This document shows positions 44,552-53,613 of a stretch of DNA of 64,000 nt, piece after piece. The stretch lies in assembly GCA_965209045.1 (NCBI GenBank), contig CBDBPW010000003.1:1364001-1428000 (forward strand), written 5' to 3'. Made by a program: the position numbers and the translations under genes. The stretch is from JAJEFO01 sp965209045 (GTDB lineage Bacteria; Pseudomonadota; Alphaproteobacteria; Rhodobacterales; Rhodobacteraceae). Below the pieces are notes generated by a model that ran no database searches, was not told where the DNA came from, and saw only the letters and a list, made by a program, of their open reading frames with translations. The first letter of the stretch is position 1. Each line of letters begins with the position of its first letter.

Positions 44552-44560
44552 TGGCCCACC

Positions 44561-45397
44561 TCAATTCGTCCCGTGGTTTCTGGGTGTGTCTGTCATCGTG
44601 ATGTCGTCGTTGTCGGGGCGCGGATGCACCTTCCAGTCCGCCGCAGACCCGCGGCACAGGATCGCTTCCACGCCTTCGGCCCAGCCCGGGTCGGTAATTC
44701 GCACCATGGGCGGGCAATAGCGCATTGTCAGCCCGCAACGCCGACGAGACGACTCATTGGGCAGGCTCCCGTGAACCAGCATGTCGGCATGCAGCGAAAT
44801 CTGACCGGCCCGCAAGGCGTTGGTGAAAGGCTGGCCCAGATCCGCGGCTCCTTCGGTCTCGATGTGAAAGACCGATTCGCCGCGCGCCGCGCCTACCTTC
44901 AGCGCACCCCTGTCATGGCTGCCAGGAATGAACCGCATCGCCGCATTCTCCTCGTCCGCGTCGTCGACGGCCAGCCAGACCGTAACGGTGCGTGCAGGGC
45001 TGAGCGACCAGAAGGAGGCGTCCTGATGCCAGGGAACCCGTCTCGGGTCGTGGGGCTTCTTCGACAGGATCGCCGTCGCCCAGCAGAGAATGTCCGATCC
45101 GATGATGTCCTCCACATGGTCGAGGATACGGGCATCGGTGACGATGTCCCACAGCCCGGCGAGGCGTGCCTGGTAGCAGTTGATTCCGTAGGCGCCTTCC
45201 TCGCCCATGTCCGCCATCAGGCGGTTCACATAGGCCCGGATGCGCCGGATTTCTTCCTGCCCGAATATGTCGAAGGGCTGCACGAAGCCAAAGCGGTTGT
45301 ACTGATCGACCTGCGCAAGGCTTAGCCGTGCGGGCGCGTCGTTTTCCACCGGACGGAACGACAGATCCTGAGGCTCTGCTTCCTGCAACATGGACAT
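44561..45397 (-). CDS. phytanoyl-CoA dioxygenase (PhyH) family protein
   Basis: This 278-residue Fe(II)/2-oxoglutarate-dependent oxygenase has the double-stranded beta-helix pattern. The iron-binding VPWHQDASFW supplies His and Asp near residue 120; later strands contain MRFIPGSHDRGAL, ISLHADMLVHGS (distal histidine) and RRRCGLTMRY (2-oxoglutarate arginine). Members hydroxylate varied small molecules, and many bacterial ones act on quaternary amines or phosphonates. Of three close ATGs, 45397 has the best spacing to a GAAGG site. It is first of the catabolic series and divergent from the AraC gene, which probably controls it. Confidence 0.88.
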   Translation of the reverse strand: MSMLQEAEPQDLSFRPVENDAPARLSLAQVDQYNRFGFVQPFDIFGQEEIRRIRAYVNRLMADMGEEGAYGINCYQARLAGLWDIVTDARILDHVEDIIGSDILCWATAILSKKPHDPRRVPWHQDASFWSLSPARTVTVWLAVDDADEENAAMRFIPGSHDRGALKVGAARGESVFHIETEGAADLGQPFTNALRAGQISLHADMLVHGSLPNESSRRRCGLTMRYCPPMVRITDPGWAEGVEAILCRGSAADWKVHPRPDNDDITMTDTPRNHGTN

Positions 45398-45523
45398 GGT
45401 CATCCTTCGGATGGAGGTATACGCATTCCGCAGCTTGTGCGGAGTCCGCTGGTTGACTATTTTTTGTCTTTTCTTGACATTTTTGCGTTTTAACGTGCCT
45501 GAAGTTGTGGAAAATCGGCATTC
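45398..45523. promoter_or_regulatory. divergent control region phyH / araC-type regulator
   Basis: These 126 bp lie between divergent genes. An AT-rich core contains TGTC-TTTTCTT-GACA (45465-45479), an interrupted inverted repeat. The TTGACA at 45474-45479 could also be a -35 box for the regulator, but no good -10 follows. The arrangement suits an AraC-type operator. Confidence 0.4.
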
Positions 45524-46414
45524 ATGGATACCCGTCGCTTCTTGATCGCCGACAGCCTGTCGGACGGTGCAGCCTATGACTTCACCTGGAGTTCGCTTGA
45601 CACCGCCCCTGCCCGATTTGCCCATACGCATGACTACTACGAGCTCTCCCTGATCGAGCGGGGCGCCGCATGGCACTGGGTCAACGGGGAGACGGCACTC
45701 CTGAACGAGGGTGCGCTCCTCTTCATCCGTCCCGACGACCGCCACTGGTTTCGCGCGAGGCGGCGAACCGGATGCCGGATCATCAACGTGATGTTCCGAA
45801 CTGAAAGCGCAGACCATCTGGTAGAACGTTACGGGGATGACTTGGCCGGCCGCTACTTCTGGACGGACAGCGCAATGCCCGAATTGCACCAGTTGCACGG
45901 TCCTCGAATGGAGCGCGCCATCAACACGGCGCTGGAACTGCAGACAGCAAGACGCAGCCTCGCCCGGATCGAGAACTTCCTGCTCGCGATGATGACTCGG
46001 GTCGTGGACTATGCAGTCACGGGCCACGCGGCCATGCCCCCTTGGCTGGCAATGGCTTGCCAGGCTGCGCAGCGCCCGGAAGTGTTCCGACGTGGCGCGG
46101 CCGGGTTCGTGGCCGCTGCCGGGCGCGGGCACGAGCACGTCTGCCGGATGGCCAAGCGTCATCTTGGAATCTCTCCGTCAGTCTACGTCAACACGATCCG
46201 CATGCAGTATGCCGCGATGGCTCTCGGCTCCAGCGATCAGTCAATTTCCAGCATTGCGCATGATTGCGGGATTGAGAACATGAGCCACTTCTACAAGCTC
46301 TTCCGCGCGCACTACGGCGTGACGCCGCGTGCGTACAGAACGGTTCATGCACGAAACCCGGTCCAGCCGACCGGAGGCATGTCGCTGGCCCGGACCCAGC
46401 GACAACCGCGATGA
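45524..46414 (+). CDS. AraC family transcriptional regulator
   Basis: This 296-residue protein has an N-terminal cupin-like sensing domain (residues ~20-110, FAHTHDYYELSLIERGAAWHWV, as in sugar-responsive AraC proteins). The C-terminal double helix-turn-helix includes HLGISPSVYVNTIRMQYAAM and the signature SISSIAHDCGIENMSHFYKLFRAHYGVTP. It is divergent from the phyH-mbl-sbp-dpp-mannosidase series and is the likely local activator, responding to a sugar-like inducer. It converges on the PP2C gene. Confidence 0.92.
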   Translation: MDTRRFLIADSLSDGAAYDFTWSSLDTAPARFAHTHDYYELSLIERGAAWHWVNGETALLNEGALLFIRPDDRHWFRARRRTGCRIINVMFRTESADHLVERYGDDLAGRYFWTDSAMPELHQLHGPRMERAINTALELQTARRSLARIENFLLAMMTRVVDYAVTGHAAMPPWLAMACQAAQRPEVFRRGAAGFVAAAGRGHEHVCRMAKRHLGISPSVYVNTIRMQYAAMALGSSDQSISSIAHDCGIENMSHFYKLFRAHYGVTPRAYRTVHARNPVQPTGGMSLARTQRQPR

Positions 46415-46441
46415 AGAGGAGCGCCGTCGACGCACCGGTTC

Positions 46442-48364
46442 TCAGCCAGCCAGCCTCATCGTCATCAGCGTGATGTCGTCGGCCTGCGGCGCGTCCCCGG
46501 CAAACTGGTCGATTTCTTCAAGAATGCGTTCCGACACCTCGGCGCAATCCTGGCTCTCGGCTCCGCCGATGACTTTGCCAAACATCTCCATGGCGCTTTC
46601 CCGGCCCAGTATTTCGCCTTCCAGTGTTTGGGCCTCGTCGAAGCCGTCGCTGTGCAAGAGCAGGCTTTCCCCGGGGCTCAAGGTCAGGTGATGCAGCGAC
46701 CAGTCCACGTCCGGAAGGACGCCGAGCACGAGATTGGGCGGCCTTGTCTCCAGCCTGACCTGCCCGTCAGGGGCGGCGATCATCGGCGGACAGTGACCTG
46801 CATTGACGAAGGCAACCTCGCCCGTTCGTGGCGTGATGAAGGCCACGATCGCTGTAAGGAACATCTCTTCGGGATTGCGCTGGCAAAGCGCGTTGTTGGC
46901 CGCCTGTATCTGCTCGGGCAGGTTCTCGGGTGTCTGGCAATGCGATCGCAGGACGACGCTTGCCTGCGCGGCAAAGAGGGCCGCGGCGATGCCCTTGCCG
47001 GACACGTCGGCGATCACAACCGCCACGCGACCGTCGCCCACCGGGAACGCGTCGAAAAAGTCTCCCCCGACATCCTGGGCGGCGCGCATCCGTGCGTTGA
47101 ATTCGAGGTCCGGATGCAGGTCGAAATCCACTGGCAACAACGACTGCTGGATTCGCCTTGCGCTCTCGAGTTGCTCCTGAACGGCAATCAACGCGTTTCG
47201 GGCGTCGATGCTCGCACGGAACCGCTCCACCGTGTCCAGAAGCGTGTCGATTTCCGCTACCGACCTCTGGGCGAGACTCGTCGGCTCTGAACTGTCGGAC
47301 GTCTCGCCTTGCCTGGCGACACTATGATGCGCAAACTGTTCGGGTACTCCTTCGACATTGCTCTCGGGCTCCGGGCGCGGTTCCACATAGCGCATGCGCA
47401 AGCCGGTCTCTCCGCGCGCCATGGCGTCTAGCAGATACACCACCGCCCCTAGCGGCCGGAATCCAAGGCGAAGCGCCTGCGCGAGCAGTCCGAGCGAAAT
47501 GACGACGATGACGAGTACTGACGAAAACGCCAGAGTTGCCAGCACTTCCTCGCGCTCCAGAGCGTCCGAAATGTCCCTCAGGAAGACGAACTCGCCGGCG
47601 AAGTTTCCGGCTTCGTCCCTTAGCGGCAACGCCGCGACGTCGAAACGTCGACCATCCGAGCTAGACAGGATCTGGTGCCACGGCTCTCCATTGGGTTCCG
47701 GAAGGACGGATTCGAAGACCGGCAGGTCGCCCGAGAGCGCGCTCAGCCCACCGGTCGCTTGTGCAAATGCCAGTCCGCTCAGCCCCGGGAAGAAAAAGGA
47801 GATTCCGTCCTTGATGTCGAGAATCGCCGCAATCTGGGCCACTACGGTAGCGCCGCGACGCACCGGAGCGTAGTACACCAGAAACGGCGAGCCACTTGAA
47901 GAAACGACAATGCGAGTCCGGATGTCCTCCGTGGCTCTTGTCCGTACCTTGTCCGTATTGACATGCCCGGCCTCGTCGCCCGCTGCCGCCAAAACCTGCC
48001 CCGAAGCGGAAAGAACCGCAAATTCGGGCCGTGCGCGCAACTCGTTTCGGGCGCGCTCGAGCACCCTTTCGAAATCATGCGACCCGTCGCCGCTCAACAC
48101 CGTGTCAATTTCGGGGTTCACGACAAGCTGCCTGACAACTTCCCCCAGTCGCCCGCGATAGAGGTCCAGCATTGTGTCGAGCAAGCCCAATTGCACCTCG
48201 ATCCAAGCTGCTTCGTATCTGCGGCTCACTTGGTTCTTTCGGAATTCTGCATAGGTGAACATGATCGCCGACACCGCCAGCAATGCCGCCGCTGCAATCA
48301 AGGTGATGCCGCGGCGCAGGCTTCTCCCCTTCCGGGGGCTGTGCGCTTTGGAATTCTCCGTCAT
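46442..48364 (-). CDS. membrane-bound SpoIIE/RsbU-type PP2C phosphatase
   Basis: This 640-residue protein has membrane segment 1 at residues ~18-40, a periplasmic sensing domain (~45-275), and membrane segment 2 (~278-300, FSSVLVIVVISLGLLAQAL). A HAMP-like/linker region and coiled coil ending RRIQQSLLP (near residue 425) lead to a SpoIIE-type PP2C domain. Metal-binding motifs are present: GGDFFDAF, IADVSGKGIAAALF, NAGHCPPM, LHSDGFDEA and DDITLMTM. In partner-switching systems such phosphatases dephosphorylate the STAS antagonist. The antagonist and kinase are encoded 5-7 kb upstream in the same operon, so this is its probable output step. Confidence 0.92.
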   Translation of the reverse strand: MTENSKAHSPRKGRSLRRGITLIAAAALLAVSAIMFTYAEFRKNQVSRRYEAAWIEVQLGLLDTMLDLYRGRLGEVVRQLVVNPEIDTVLSGDGSHDFERVLERARNELRARPEFAVLSASGQVLAAAGDEAGHVNTDKVRTRATEDIRTRIVVSSSGSPFLVYYAPVRRGATVVAQIAAILDIKDGISFFFPGLSGLAFAQATGGLSALSGDLPVFESVLPEPNGEPWHQILSSSDGRRFDVAALPLRDEAGNFAGEFVFLRDISDALEREEVLATLAFSSVLVIVVISLGLLAQALRLGFRPLGAVVYLLDAMARGETGLRMRYVEPRPEPESNVEGVPEQFAHHSVARQGETSDSSEPTSLAQRSVAEIDTLLDTVERFRASIDARNALIAVQEQLESARRIQQSLLPVDFDLHPDLEFNARMRAAQDVGGDFFDAFPVGDGRVAVVIADVSGKGIAAALFAAQASVVLRSHCQTPENLPEQIQAANNALCQRNPEEMFLTAIVAFITPRTGEVAFVNAGHCPPMIAAPDGQVRLETRPPNLVLGVLPDVDWSLHHLTLSPGESLLLHSDGFDEAQTLEGEILGRESAMEMFGKVIGGAESQDCAEVSERILEEIDQFAGDAPQADDITLMTMRLAG

Positions 48365-48391
48365 CTTTCCGAACCGTAGACTCCCGCGACC

Positions 48392-49138
48392 CTATCCGGA
48401 TCCAGCCACGTAGCACAGGGAGGCGGCCTCGCCCCGTTCCAAGCTCACCCCGACATAGCCGTCTGCCAGCAATGCCTTGTGGTCAGCAACACTTCCGGAC
48501 TTCGGCAGTACCAGCTTCCGACACTGGCCTGAAATCGCCTTTTGGCCAAAGTCATGCCGAAGCAAAAAGCGAGGATGTCCGTCGAGCATGTCCTTCAATC
48601 CGTACGCGCGGAACTCTGCAGCCAGCAGGTTGCCAAGTGACACCTGATTGAATGGAGATACCGTGCATTGAACGGAAACAAACCCGGCCATTCGAAAAAT
48701 GTCCATACGAATCCTGATCAGCCGGCCGTGCCAGCCTTGAGCGCGCCCCTCGGGGCCGAGCACGGTGCCAAAGAGCAGGCCCGGTGCCCGGCTGTACGGC
48801 CCGTCAAGGAAAGGCGGATGGGCGCTGTTTGCCTGCATCGCGTTACTGTATCCGAGAATCTTGCTGTCCGACATCGGCAGAAGCACGATCCCGTACCGAA
48901 TGAACTCGGCCAAGAACTCCTCGGACATCCGCAAGAACAGGCCCTCCCGTTTCGTCTGGCTTGTCGCCCAGTCGACGATGTCGACCAACGTCGGAAGGTC
49001 CGCCATTGTGGCAAGGCGCAGGCCGGCTCCTGCCGGAAAGTCTTGAGCGTGCAAGGCAAGGCAGCCTTCAACGACGTCGCGCAGCCCGCCACTCCCAGCA
49101 ATGCTGTCAAGGCCCGCTGGGACGGGGGGAACGGTCAT
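48392..49138 (-). CDS. probable GNAT-like acyltransferase
   Basis: This 248-residue soluble protein has a segment near residue 40 (GLRLATMADLPTLVDIVDWA) resembling the first strand/helix of GNAT acyltransferases. GTVLGPEGRAQGWHGRLIRIRMDIF follows, where the acetyl-CoA loop is usually found, and then a FRMAGFVSVQCTVSPFNQVSLGNLLAAEF helix-strand. The last pattern (…P-x-N-x-x-S-x-x-L) is also GNAT-like. The substrate is unknown. Its start overlaps the stop of the binding-protein gene as ATGA, so it is an integral member of the seven-gene operon and not a chance neighbour. Confidence 0.55.
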   Translation of the reverse strand: MTVPPVPAGLDSIAGSGGLRDVVEGCLALHAQDFPAGAGLRLATMADLPTLVDIVDWATSQTKREGLFLRMSEEFLAEFIRYGIVLLPMSDSKILGYSNAMQANSAHPPFLDGPYSRAPGLLFGTVLGPEGRAQGWHGRLIRIRMDIFRMAGFVSVQCTVSPFNQVSLGNLLAAEFRAYGLKDMLDGHPRFLLRHDFGQKAISGQCRKLVLPKSGSVADHKALLADGYVGVSLERGEAASLCYVAGSG

Positions 49139-50175
49139 TGGCCGATGATTTCCGCGTAGTCGAGCAGCGAGAGATTGGGCAGGATGTTGAGGGACTGCGC
49201 GACATCCGCACGAATTTGGTACGAGAATTCCGGCATCACCTCGACTGGAATTTCAGACGCAGCTTCCTCGCCGCAAATTATGCGCTCCGCCTTTTGGGCC
49301 GTGAAGCGCCCGACCTTCCGGTAAGGTGCCACCAGCCCGTACAATGCGTCCGAAGAAGCGAGCATCCGCTCGGTCGAGGCAAAGGAGGGCAGCCGCTTCG
49401 CGTTCGCAAGATCGGTTATGTACTGTGCGTGCTCGCCGACAAAGCTGTCGGGTCCCAGGTAGAGGAACTGCGGCCCGCCGTCCGCCGCCTTGTCAATGAG
49501 CCCCGGAAGGACCTCCCGGCTGGGATTGCCCTCGGAATCCAGCGGTACCGGAAATTCGTCGACCCGGATGCCTTCACGATCTCCCAGGGCAACGAGTTGT
49601 TCGACCGCCAGCACCGAATTCGTTTCCGTGGGAGTGAAGATGACCGCGATGCGGTCCACCGGCATGTAGGCGCGCATCGCCTCCAACTGCGTTTCCACCG
49701 GCACGATGTGACTGACGCCGGTCACGTTTCGGCCTGTCGGGCCGAACGCCTCGATTATGCGGGAGCGAACCGGCTGCGACACCATCGTGAACAGGATCGG
49801 CCGGTCAAGGATCATGGGCGGATAGTCTTCCGGACCTTCGGCCAGTTCGGGATCCCGTCCGGCAATGCCAAGCGTCACCGACGTGCCCCAAGTGTACACC
49901 AGATCGGGCTGAGCACTCTCGATCTCCGCCAAGATCGCGGGAATCTTGCTCACGTTCCGGTCAAGGGATCGTACCGTGATGTCGATCGGGCATTCCGCTT
50001 CGGCGAAGTGTTCGCGAAAGCCCGCCTCAACTTCGGTTTCGCCACGCCACAGAACCATGAATACGGACATGCCGGTTTCACTCGCGTGGAGGCTTCCGGG
50101 AATCGAACCCAGGAAGCCAATTGCGAGCAGCCCGGCAAGCAGTTCACGTCTCGAAGAGCAAGGCACGAATCGCAT
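49135..50175 (-). CDS. ABC-type substrate-binding protein (ABC_sub_bind, PF04392-like)
   Basis: This 346-residue exported protein has a twin-arginine-like signal (SSRRELLAGLLAIGF). The mature part shows the PF04392 pattern: LVYTWGTSVTLGIAG, ILFTMVSQPVRSRII, NVTGVSHIVPVETQLEAMRAYMP, RIAVIFTPTETNS and DLANAKRLPSFASTERM. No permease or ATPase of its own is encoded nearby. Here it probably acts as the ligand-binding part of the signalling operon, feeding the sensor domains of its neighbours; this is inference. Start ATG 50175 lies inside the end of the MFS-fusion gene (32-bp overlap) behind GGAAGAAGGAG. Confidence 0.82.
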   Translation of the reverse strand: MRFVPCSSRRELLAGLLAIGFLGSIPGSLHASETGMSVFMVLWRGETEVEAGFREHFAEAECPIDITVRSLDRNVSKIPAILAEIESAQPDLVYTWGTSVTLGIAGRDPELAEGPEDYPPMILDRPILFTMVSQPVRSRIIEAFGPTGRNVTGVSHIVPVETQLEAMRAYMPVDRIAVIFTPTETNSVLAVEQLVALGDREGIRVDEFPVPLDSEGNPSREVLPGLIDKAADGGPQFLYLGPDSFVGEHAQYITDLANAKRLPSFASTERMLASSDALYGLVAPYRKVGRFTAQKAERIICGEEAASEIPVEVMPEFSYQIRADVAQSLNILPNLSLLDYAEIIGQ

Positions 50176-52348
50176 CTCCTTCTTCCTGATCGCCGAAGGC
50201 AAGATACCAGCTCAATCCAAATGCCATCAGCAGCACTGCTGCAATGCCCATCAACATAAGCGCCTCCTCCGGTGTCGACGCTAGCAGCAGGCCGCTCGCG
50301 ACCAGCGGGCCAAAGAGCGAGCCCAGGCGCTCGATGAAACGATAGGTGCCAAGCACCGCGCCTGCACTGGTCTCGGAGCCTCTCGTCTCGGCCACGCGCA
50401 TGAGATAGCTGATTTGGGCCGGAATGGACAAGGTCTGGCCGACGCCAAAGAGTAGCGTGGCGACCATGAGCACGAACAATCCTCCCTGGCCCAGCGTGTT
50501 CCATGCGTGAGGCAGAACGAGCCCAATTCCCGCGACGCAGCAGCCAACCGCCACCCAAAGATAGTACTTTGGCCAACGATCGGCAAGCGGCGACATGATC
50601 GGCGCTAGCAAAAGAATTGCAATTCCATAGGCCATGATCACCCGGGCACTGTCCGGGGCGCTGCCACCCGATGCCACGACGGCAAGCGGCATCAGAAAAA
50701 ACAGGCCCCCGGTCAACAGCGCCTTGGACGGAATCGCGAAACAAACTATAGCCACCATAAATCTCGGATTCAGCAGGATTGTCCGGAATGCATCCCATTG
50801 AAAGCCGGGCACGTGCCGTGCAAAACGGGAATTGGTCTGGCCAACAAGTGCAGCATCTCCATTGGACTTGGCTTCTCCAGCGTGCTCGACCTCCCGTTCG
50901 GCAACGTCTCCCGGCGTGCCCGACGCGTCCGTCAACTCCGGCACCGAGCGCGAGATGAGCAGCGTGCAGAGCAGCGCCGAAATCGCGGCGACGACGGTTG
51001 CGGCCATCAGCGCGGAAGCCAAGCCAAGCCTGTCCGCCAACACGCCTCCCAATGCAGGTCCACAGATTTCAGCGGCAACGACCACGGCAAAGAACACGGA
51101 AAAGCCTGAGCTTCGGCGATCAAGCTTTGCATGCTGGCTGATGTAGATCTGGGCCGCCGCATAAACCAGCCCGTAGCCGAATCCCGTAAGCGACCTTGAA
51201 AGCAGGATCGTGGCAAAGCCTTGCGCAGCGAGATGCCCCGCTATGCCAGCAGCGCTCAGGAGTGCGCCACAGAAGAAAATGCGCCGAACGCCGTATCTCT
51301 CTGCAAGGATCGATCCAAATAGCACCGAAATCAGGGACGCCGCCATGAATCCGGCCATGATCTGCCCAATCCGAAGCCCGGCATCGCTGTCAGGCGGCGC
51401 AAACTGGCCGAGAAACTGGGGCAGGATCGGTCGCAGAATTGCTTCCGAAAGGAAGAACACGAACAGTGGCAGACGAATGTACGAAACGGCAGGCGACTGA
51501 ATCGGCCGGGGACCGTCGGCATCAGGCAGCAGCAGCCCAATCTCGCCCGCGCGGGTCTTGGCAACGTCAATGCCCCTCCAAATCACCTCGTTTATCATAC
51601 GAACCAGTTCCTGCATGCCGCCGCCCCACAGGGAGGCAGGCACGAAACGCAGATCCTTGACCGACAATCTCTTGGTAAGGAAATCAATCATCCAGAGCGG
51701 GCGGATGATCAGGACGGCGTAGATCAGGATCAGTATCTCGATGGCCACAATCGCGACCGCGATCACCACGGTGACGATGTCAAACCAAATGTCGCGCGTC
51801 AGAGCGTCGATCACATCGATAGTGACGCCCGCATGCAGGTACCCGACGGGACTGCCGGGATCTCTCCCAAGCGGCAAGCTGGACAGGAGCAAGTTTCCCA
51901 CGCGTCGGCCGGACATCTCGACTGGAGAAAAAAGCGGTCTTCCCGTAATTCTCTCCCACGTGTCGAAGAGCCAGTCAGCCATCGCCATCGGGGCTGGATC
52001 GGTCAGCCTGGCAAGCGTCTCGGCGACGCTGCCCGGATCATTCGCGGAAAGGTGGAGAATCGTCCCATCCGGATCCGTCAATGCCAGAAACTCCATGCCT
52101 GGCGAAAATGACCGAGTGGCGTCAAGCGTCTCTTCGACTCCGCGCAACGATTCCAGATTGCCGGAAAACGCAAGGGCAAGATTGAGGCGTTGCTGGAGAC
52201 CTAGGCCGGAATTGATCGTCCGGCTCTCCACGGCAGGCAGGAGACGGGCCTCGAATATGCGAATCGACAGGAACCCGAACAGCAGGAACGGAATCAGTGT
52301 CAGCAAGACCAAGGTCAGCATGAAGAGGGCGGGAAGACGGGACTTCAT
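50144..52348 (-). CDS. extracytoplasmic sensor fused to an MFS transporter
   Basis: This 734-residue protein has an unusual architecture. A first membrane helix (residues ~5-28, LFMLTLVLLTLIPFLLFGFL) is followed by a periplasmic Cache-like sensing domain (~30-190, with LALTDPDGTILHLS) and a second helix (~195-220, IVTVVIAVAIVAIEILILIYAVLII). A short HAMP-like linker then leads to a complete twelve-segment major facilitator domain (~residues 290-720, GSILAERYGVRRIFF after segment 2). Sensor kinases and chemoreceptors have such N-termini; a transporter downstream of one is rare. It starts 1 bp after the stop of the small sensor gene, in a partner-switching operon. It may be a transporter whose activity or signalling depends on ligand. 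Confidence 0.88.
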   Translation of the reverse strand: MKSRLPALFMLTLVLLTLIPFLLFGFLSIRIFEARLLPAVESRTINSGLGLQQRLNLALAFSGNLESLRGVEETLDATRSFSPGMEFLALTDPDGTILHLSANDPGSVAETLARLTDPAPMAMADWLFDTWERITGRPLFSPVEMSGRRVGNLLLSSLPLGRDPGSPVGYLHAGVTIDVIDALTRDIWFDIVTVVIAVAIVAIEILILIYAVLIIRPLWMIDFLTKRLSVKDLRFVPASLWGGGMQELVRMINEVIWRGIDVAKTRAGEIGLLLPDADGPRPIQSPAVSYIRLPLFVFFLSEAILRPILPQFLGQFAPPDSDAGLRIGQIMAGFMAASLISVLFGSILAERYGVRRIFFCGALLSAAGIAGHLAAQGFATILLSRSLTGFGYGLVYAAAQIYISQHAKLDRRSSGFSVFFAVVVAAEICGPALGGVLADRLGLASALMAATVVAAISALLCTLLISRSVPELTDASGTPGDVAEREVEHAGEAKSNGDAALVGQTNSRFARHVPGFQWDAFRTILLNPRFMVAIVCFAIPSKALLTGGLFFLMPLAVVASGGSAPDSARVIMAYGIAILLLAPIMSPLADRWPKYYLWVAVGCCVAGIGLVLPHAWNTLGQGGLFVLMVATLLFGVGQTLSIPAQISYLMRVAETRGSETSAGAVLGTYRFIERLGSLFGPLVASGLLLASTPEEALMLMGIAAVLLMAFGLSWYLAFGDQEEGDAIRALLFET

Positions 52349-52349
52349 G

Positions 52350-53093
52350 TCAGCCGGTCCTCCCAACCTTCGCCATTTCCTGCCCGATCCTCCATACCGC
52401 TTGAACAAGCGGGTCGGGAGACTCGGGCTCCGGGGCATCGGTCTTGCTCGCCAGTTGCACGGTTTTGCTTCGCTTCGAGATCTGGCCCTCAATTCGCCCT
52501 AAGACCCCCACGGATCCCAGGATGAGGAGCGGAATGACCGGCAGCAGCGAAGCGAACAGCGCAAGGATCAATTGCGACGGAGTAGCGTCCAGGTCTTTCG
52601 CGACATCGCCGCTGTCATGCGTCAAGACCAAAATCCCTACGGGCCTATCTTGCTGCAGGATCGCCGTGCGGGCGACAAAATCCTGCCCGGGATCGAACGT
52701 GTGCTGGACTTCGCCCGGCGACGGGACCTCAATCCCTGCAACCCCTTCTCCATTCGCGGCTCTTTCCTGTTCCTCAGCGGCTGGCCTGGTCGTGTAGAGC
52801 AGCACGCCCTCGCCGTCCGTAACGAAGATGTCGAATGCGCCGTCAAACTGGCTGACGGCACGTTGGATCAACTGCTCTGTCGATCTGGTCGTGCCCAAGG
52901 TCAGCCCCTCCTCGAGGCTGTTTCCGATGGCAAAGGCCAGGTCACGCAGGACGGCATCGTAGCGGGCCGCAACGCTCGATGTCAGCAATCGCTCGAACTT
53001 CAGGTAGTTCAGGAAACCGGCAGCCGACAGGCCGACGACCGGCAAAAGACACAGAATGAAAATGAATTCGATCGTCAGCCTACCGGGTCGCAT
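52350..53093 (-). CDS. Cache-like membrane sensor without output domain
   Basis: This 247-residue protein has helix 1 at ~residues 8-28 (FIFILCLLPVVGLSAAGFL) and a periplasmic Cache-like domain (~35-170, FDIFVTDGEGVLLYTTRP, VGILVLTHDSGDVA). Helix 2 (ILALFASLLPVIPLLILGSVGVL) leads to a ~50-residue cytosolic tail. There is no kinase or cyclase domain. Its pattern parallels the sensor half of the next gene, so the two may form a sensing complex. Start ATG 53093 is preferred; a TTG at 53117 is possible. It lies between the kinase gene and the MFS-fusion gene of the operon. Confidence 0.78.
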   Translation of the reverse strand: MRPGRLTIEFIFILCLLPVVGLSAAGFLNYLKFERLLTSSVAARYDAVLRDLAFAIGNSLEEGLTLGTTRSTEQLIQRAVSQFDGAFDIFVTDGEGVLLYTTRPAAEEQERAANGEGVAGIEVPSPGEVQHTFDPGQDFVARTAILQQDRPVGILVLTHDSGDVAKDLDATPSQLILALFASLLPVIPLLILGSVGVLGRIEGQISKRSKTVQLASKTDAPEPESPDPLVQAVWRIGQEMAKVGRTG

Positions 53094-53120
53094 CTTTTGA
53101 TCGCCTTGACCTGCCAATCT

Positions 53121-53612
53121 TCATGGCGACGACTCATGCATCCCGGCCGCCGCCGATCCATCCTCGTCAATGTCCGCACTACCGGCGAGCGGCGATTCGC
53201 GGCCAAACACGGCAGTGATCCGATTGCGCTTGTCGTAGTCGTAGCTCACGTGATCGGTCATGTTTCGAACCAGCATGATGCCAAGCCCGCCTATCGGCCT
53301 GTCTTCCACCGCCGACTGCGTATCTGGCGCGGGACTGTCCTTCAGAACGTTGAACGGCGGAGCCTCATCCTCAATGACAAGGGCCGCGCCTTCCGGCAAC
53401 GGATGCAAGGCAAGCCAGATCGGACCGTCCTTGCGATCGCCTCCGTAGCCATGCATGACGGCGTTCATGAACAGTTCCTCGACGACAAGATGCATCTTGT
53501 GCCTGAATTCGACCGCCGGGAAGTGACACTCGCAGAATGAATCTATCCAAGCCTCGATCTTGGTGAGGTTTTCGACCTGGCTGTCAATCTCAAGGCGCTC
53601 CACCTTGGACAT
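53121..53612 (-). CDS. RsbW-type anti-sigma/serine kinase
   Basis: This 163-residue GHKL-fold protein has the N-box VVEELFMNAVMHGYGG (near residue 45), a DEAPPFN motif and the G2 box GGLGIMLVRNM. This is the RsbW/SpoIIAB family, which binds a partner regulator and phosphorylates the STAS antagonist. A short acidic C-terminal tail follows. It begins 1 bp after the stop of the STAS gene. No sigma factor is encoded in the window, so the target that it sequesters is unknown; a distant sigma factor or another protein is possible. Confidence 0.92.
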   Translation of the reverse strand: MSKVERLEIDSQVENLTKIEAWIDSFCECHFPAVEFRHKMHLVVEELFMNAVMHGYGGDRKDGPIWLALHPLPEGAALVIEDEAPPFNVLKDSPAPDTQSAVEDRPIGGLGIMLVRNMTDHVSYDYDKRNRITAVFGRESPLAGSADIDEDGSAAAGMHESSP

Positions 53613-53613
53613 T

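Noticed and set aside
50095..50125. A string resembling a tRNA T-arm (GGGAATCGAACCCAGG)
   Set aside because: It lies inside the signal-peptide coding part of the ABC-type binding protein, and no acceptor or anticodon arms can be built around it.
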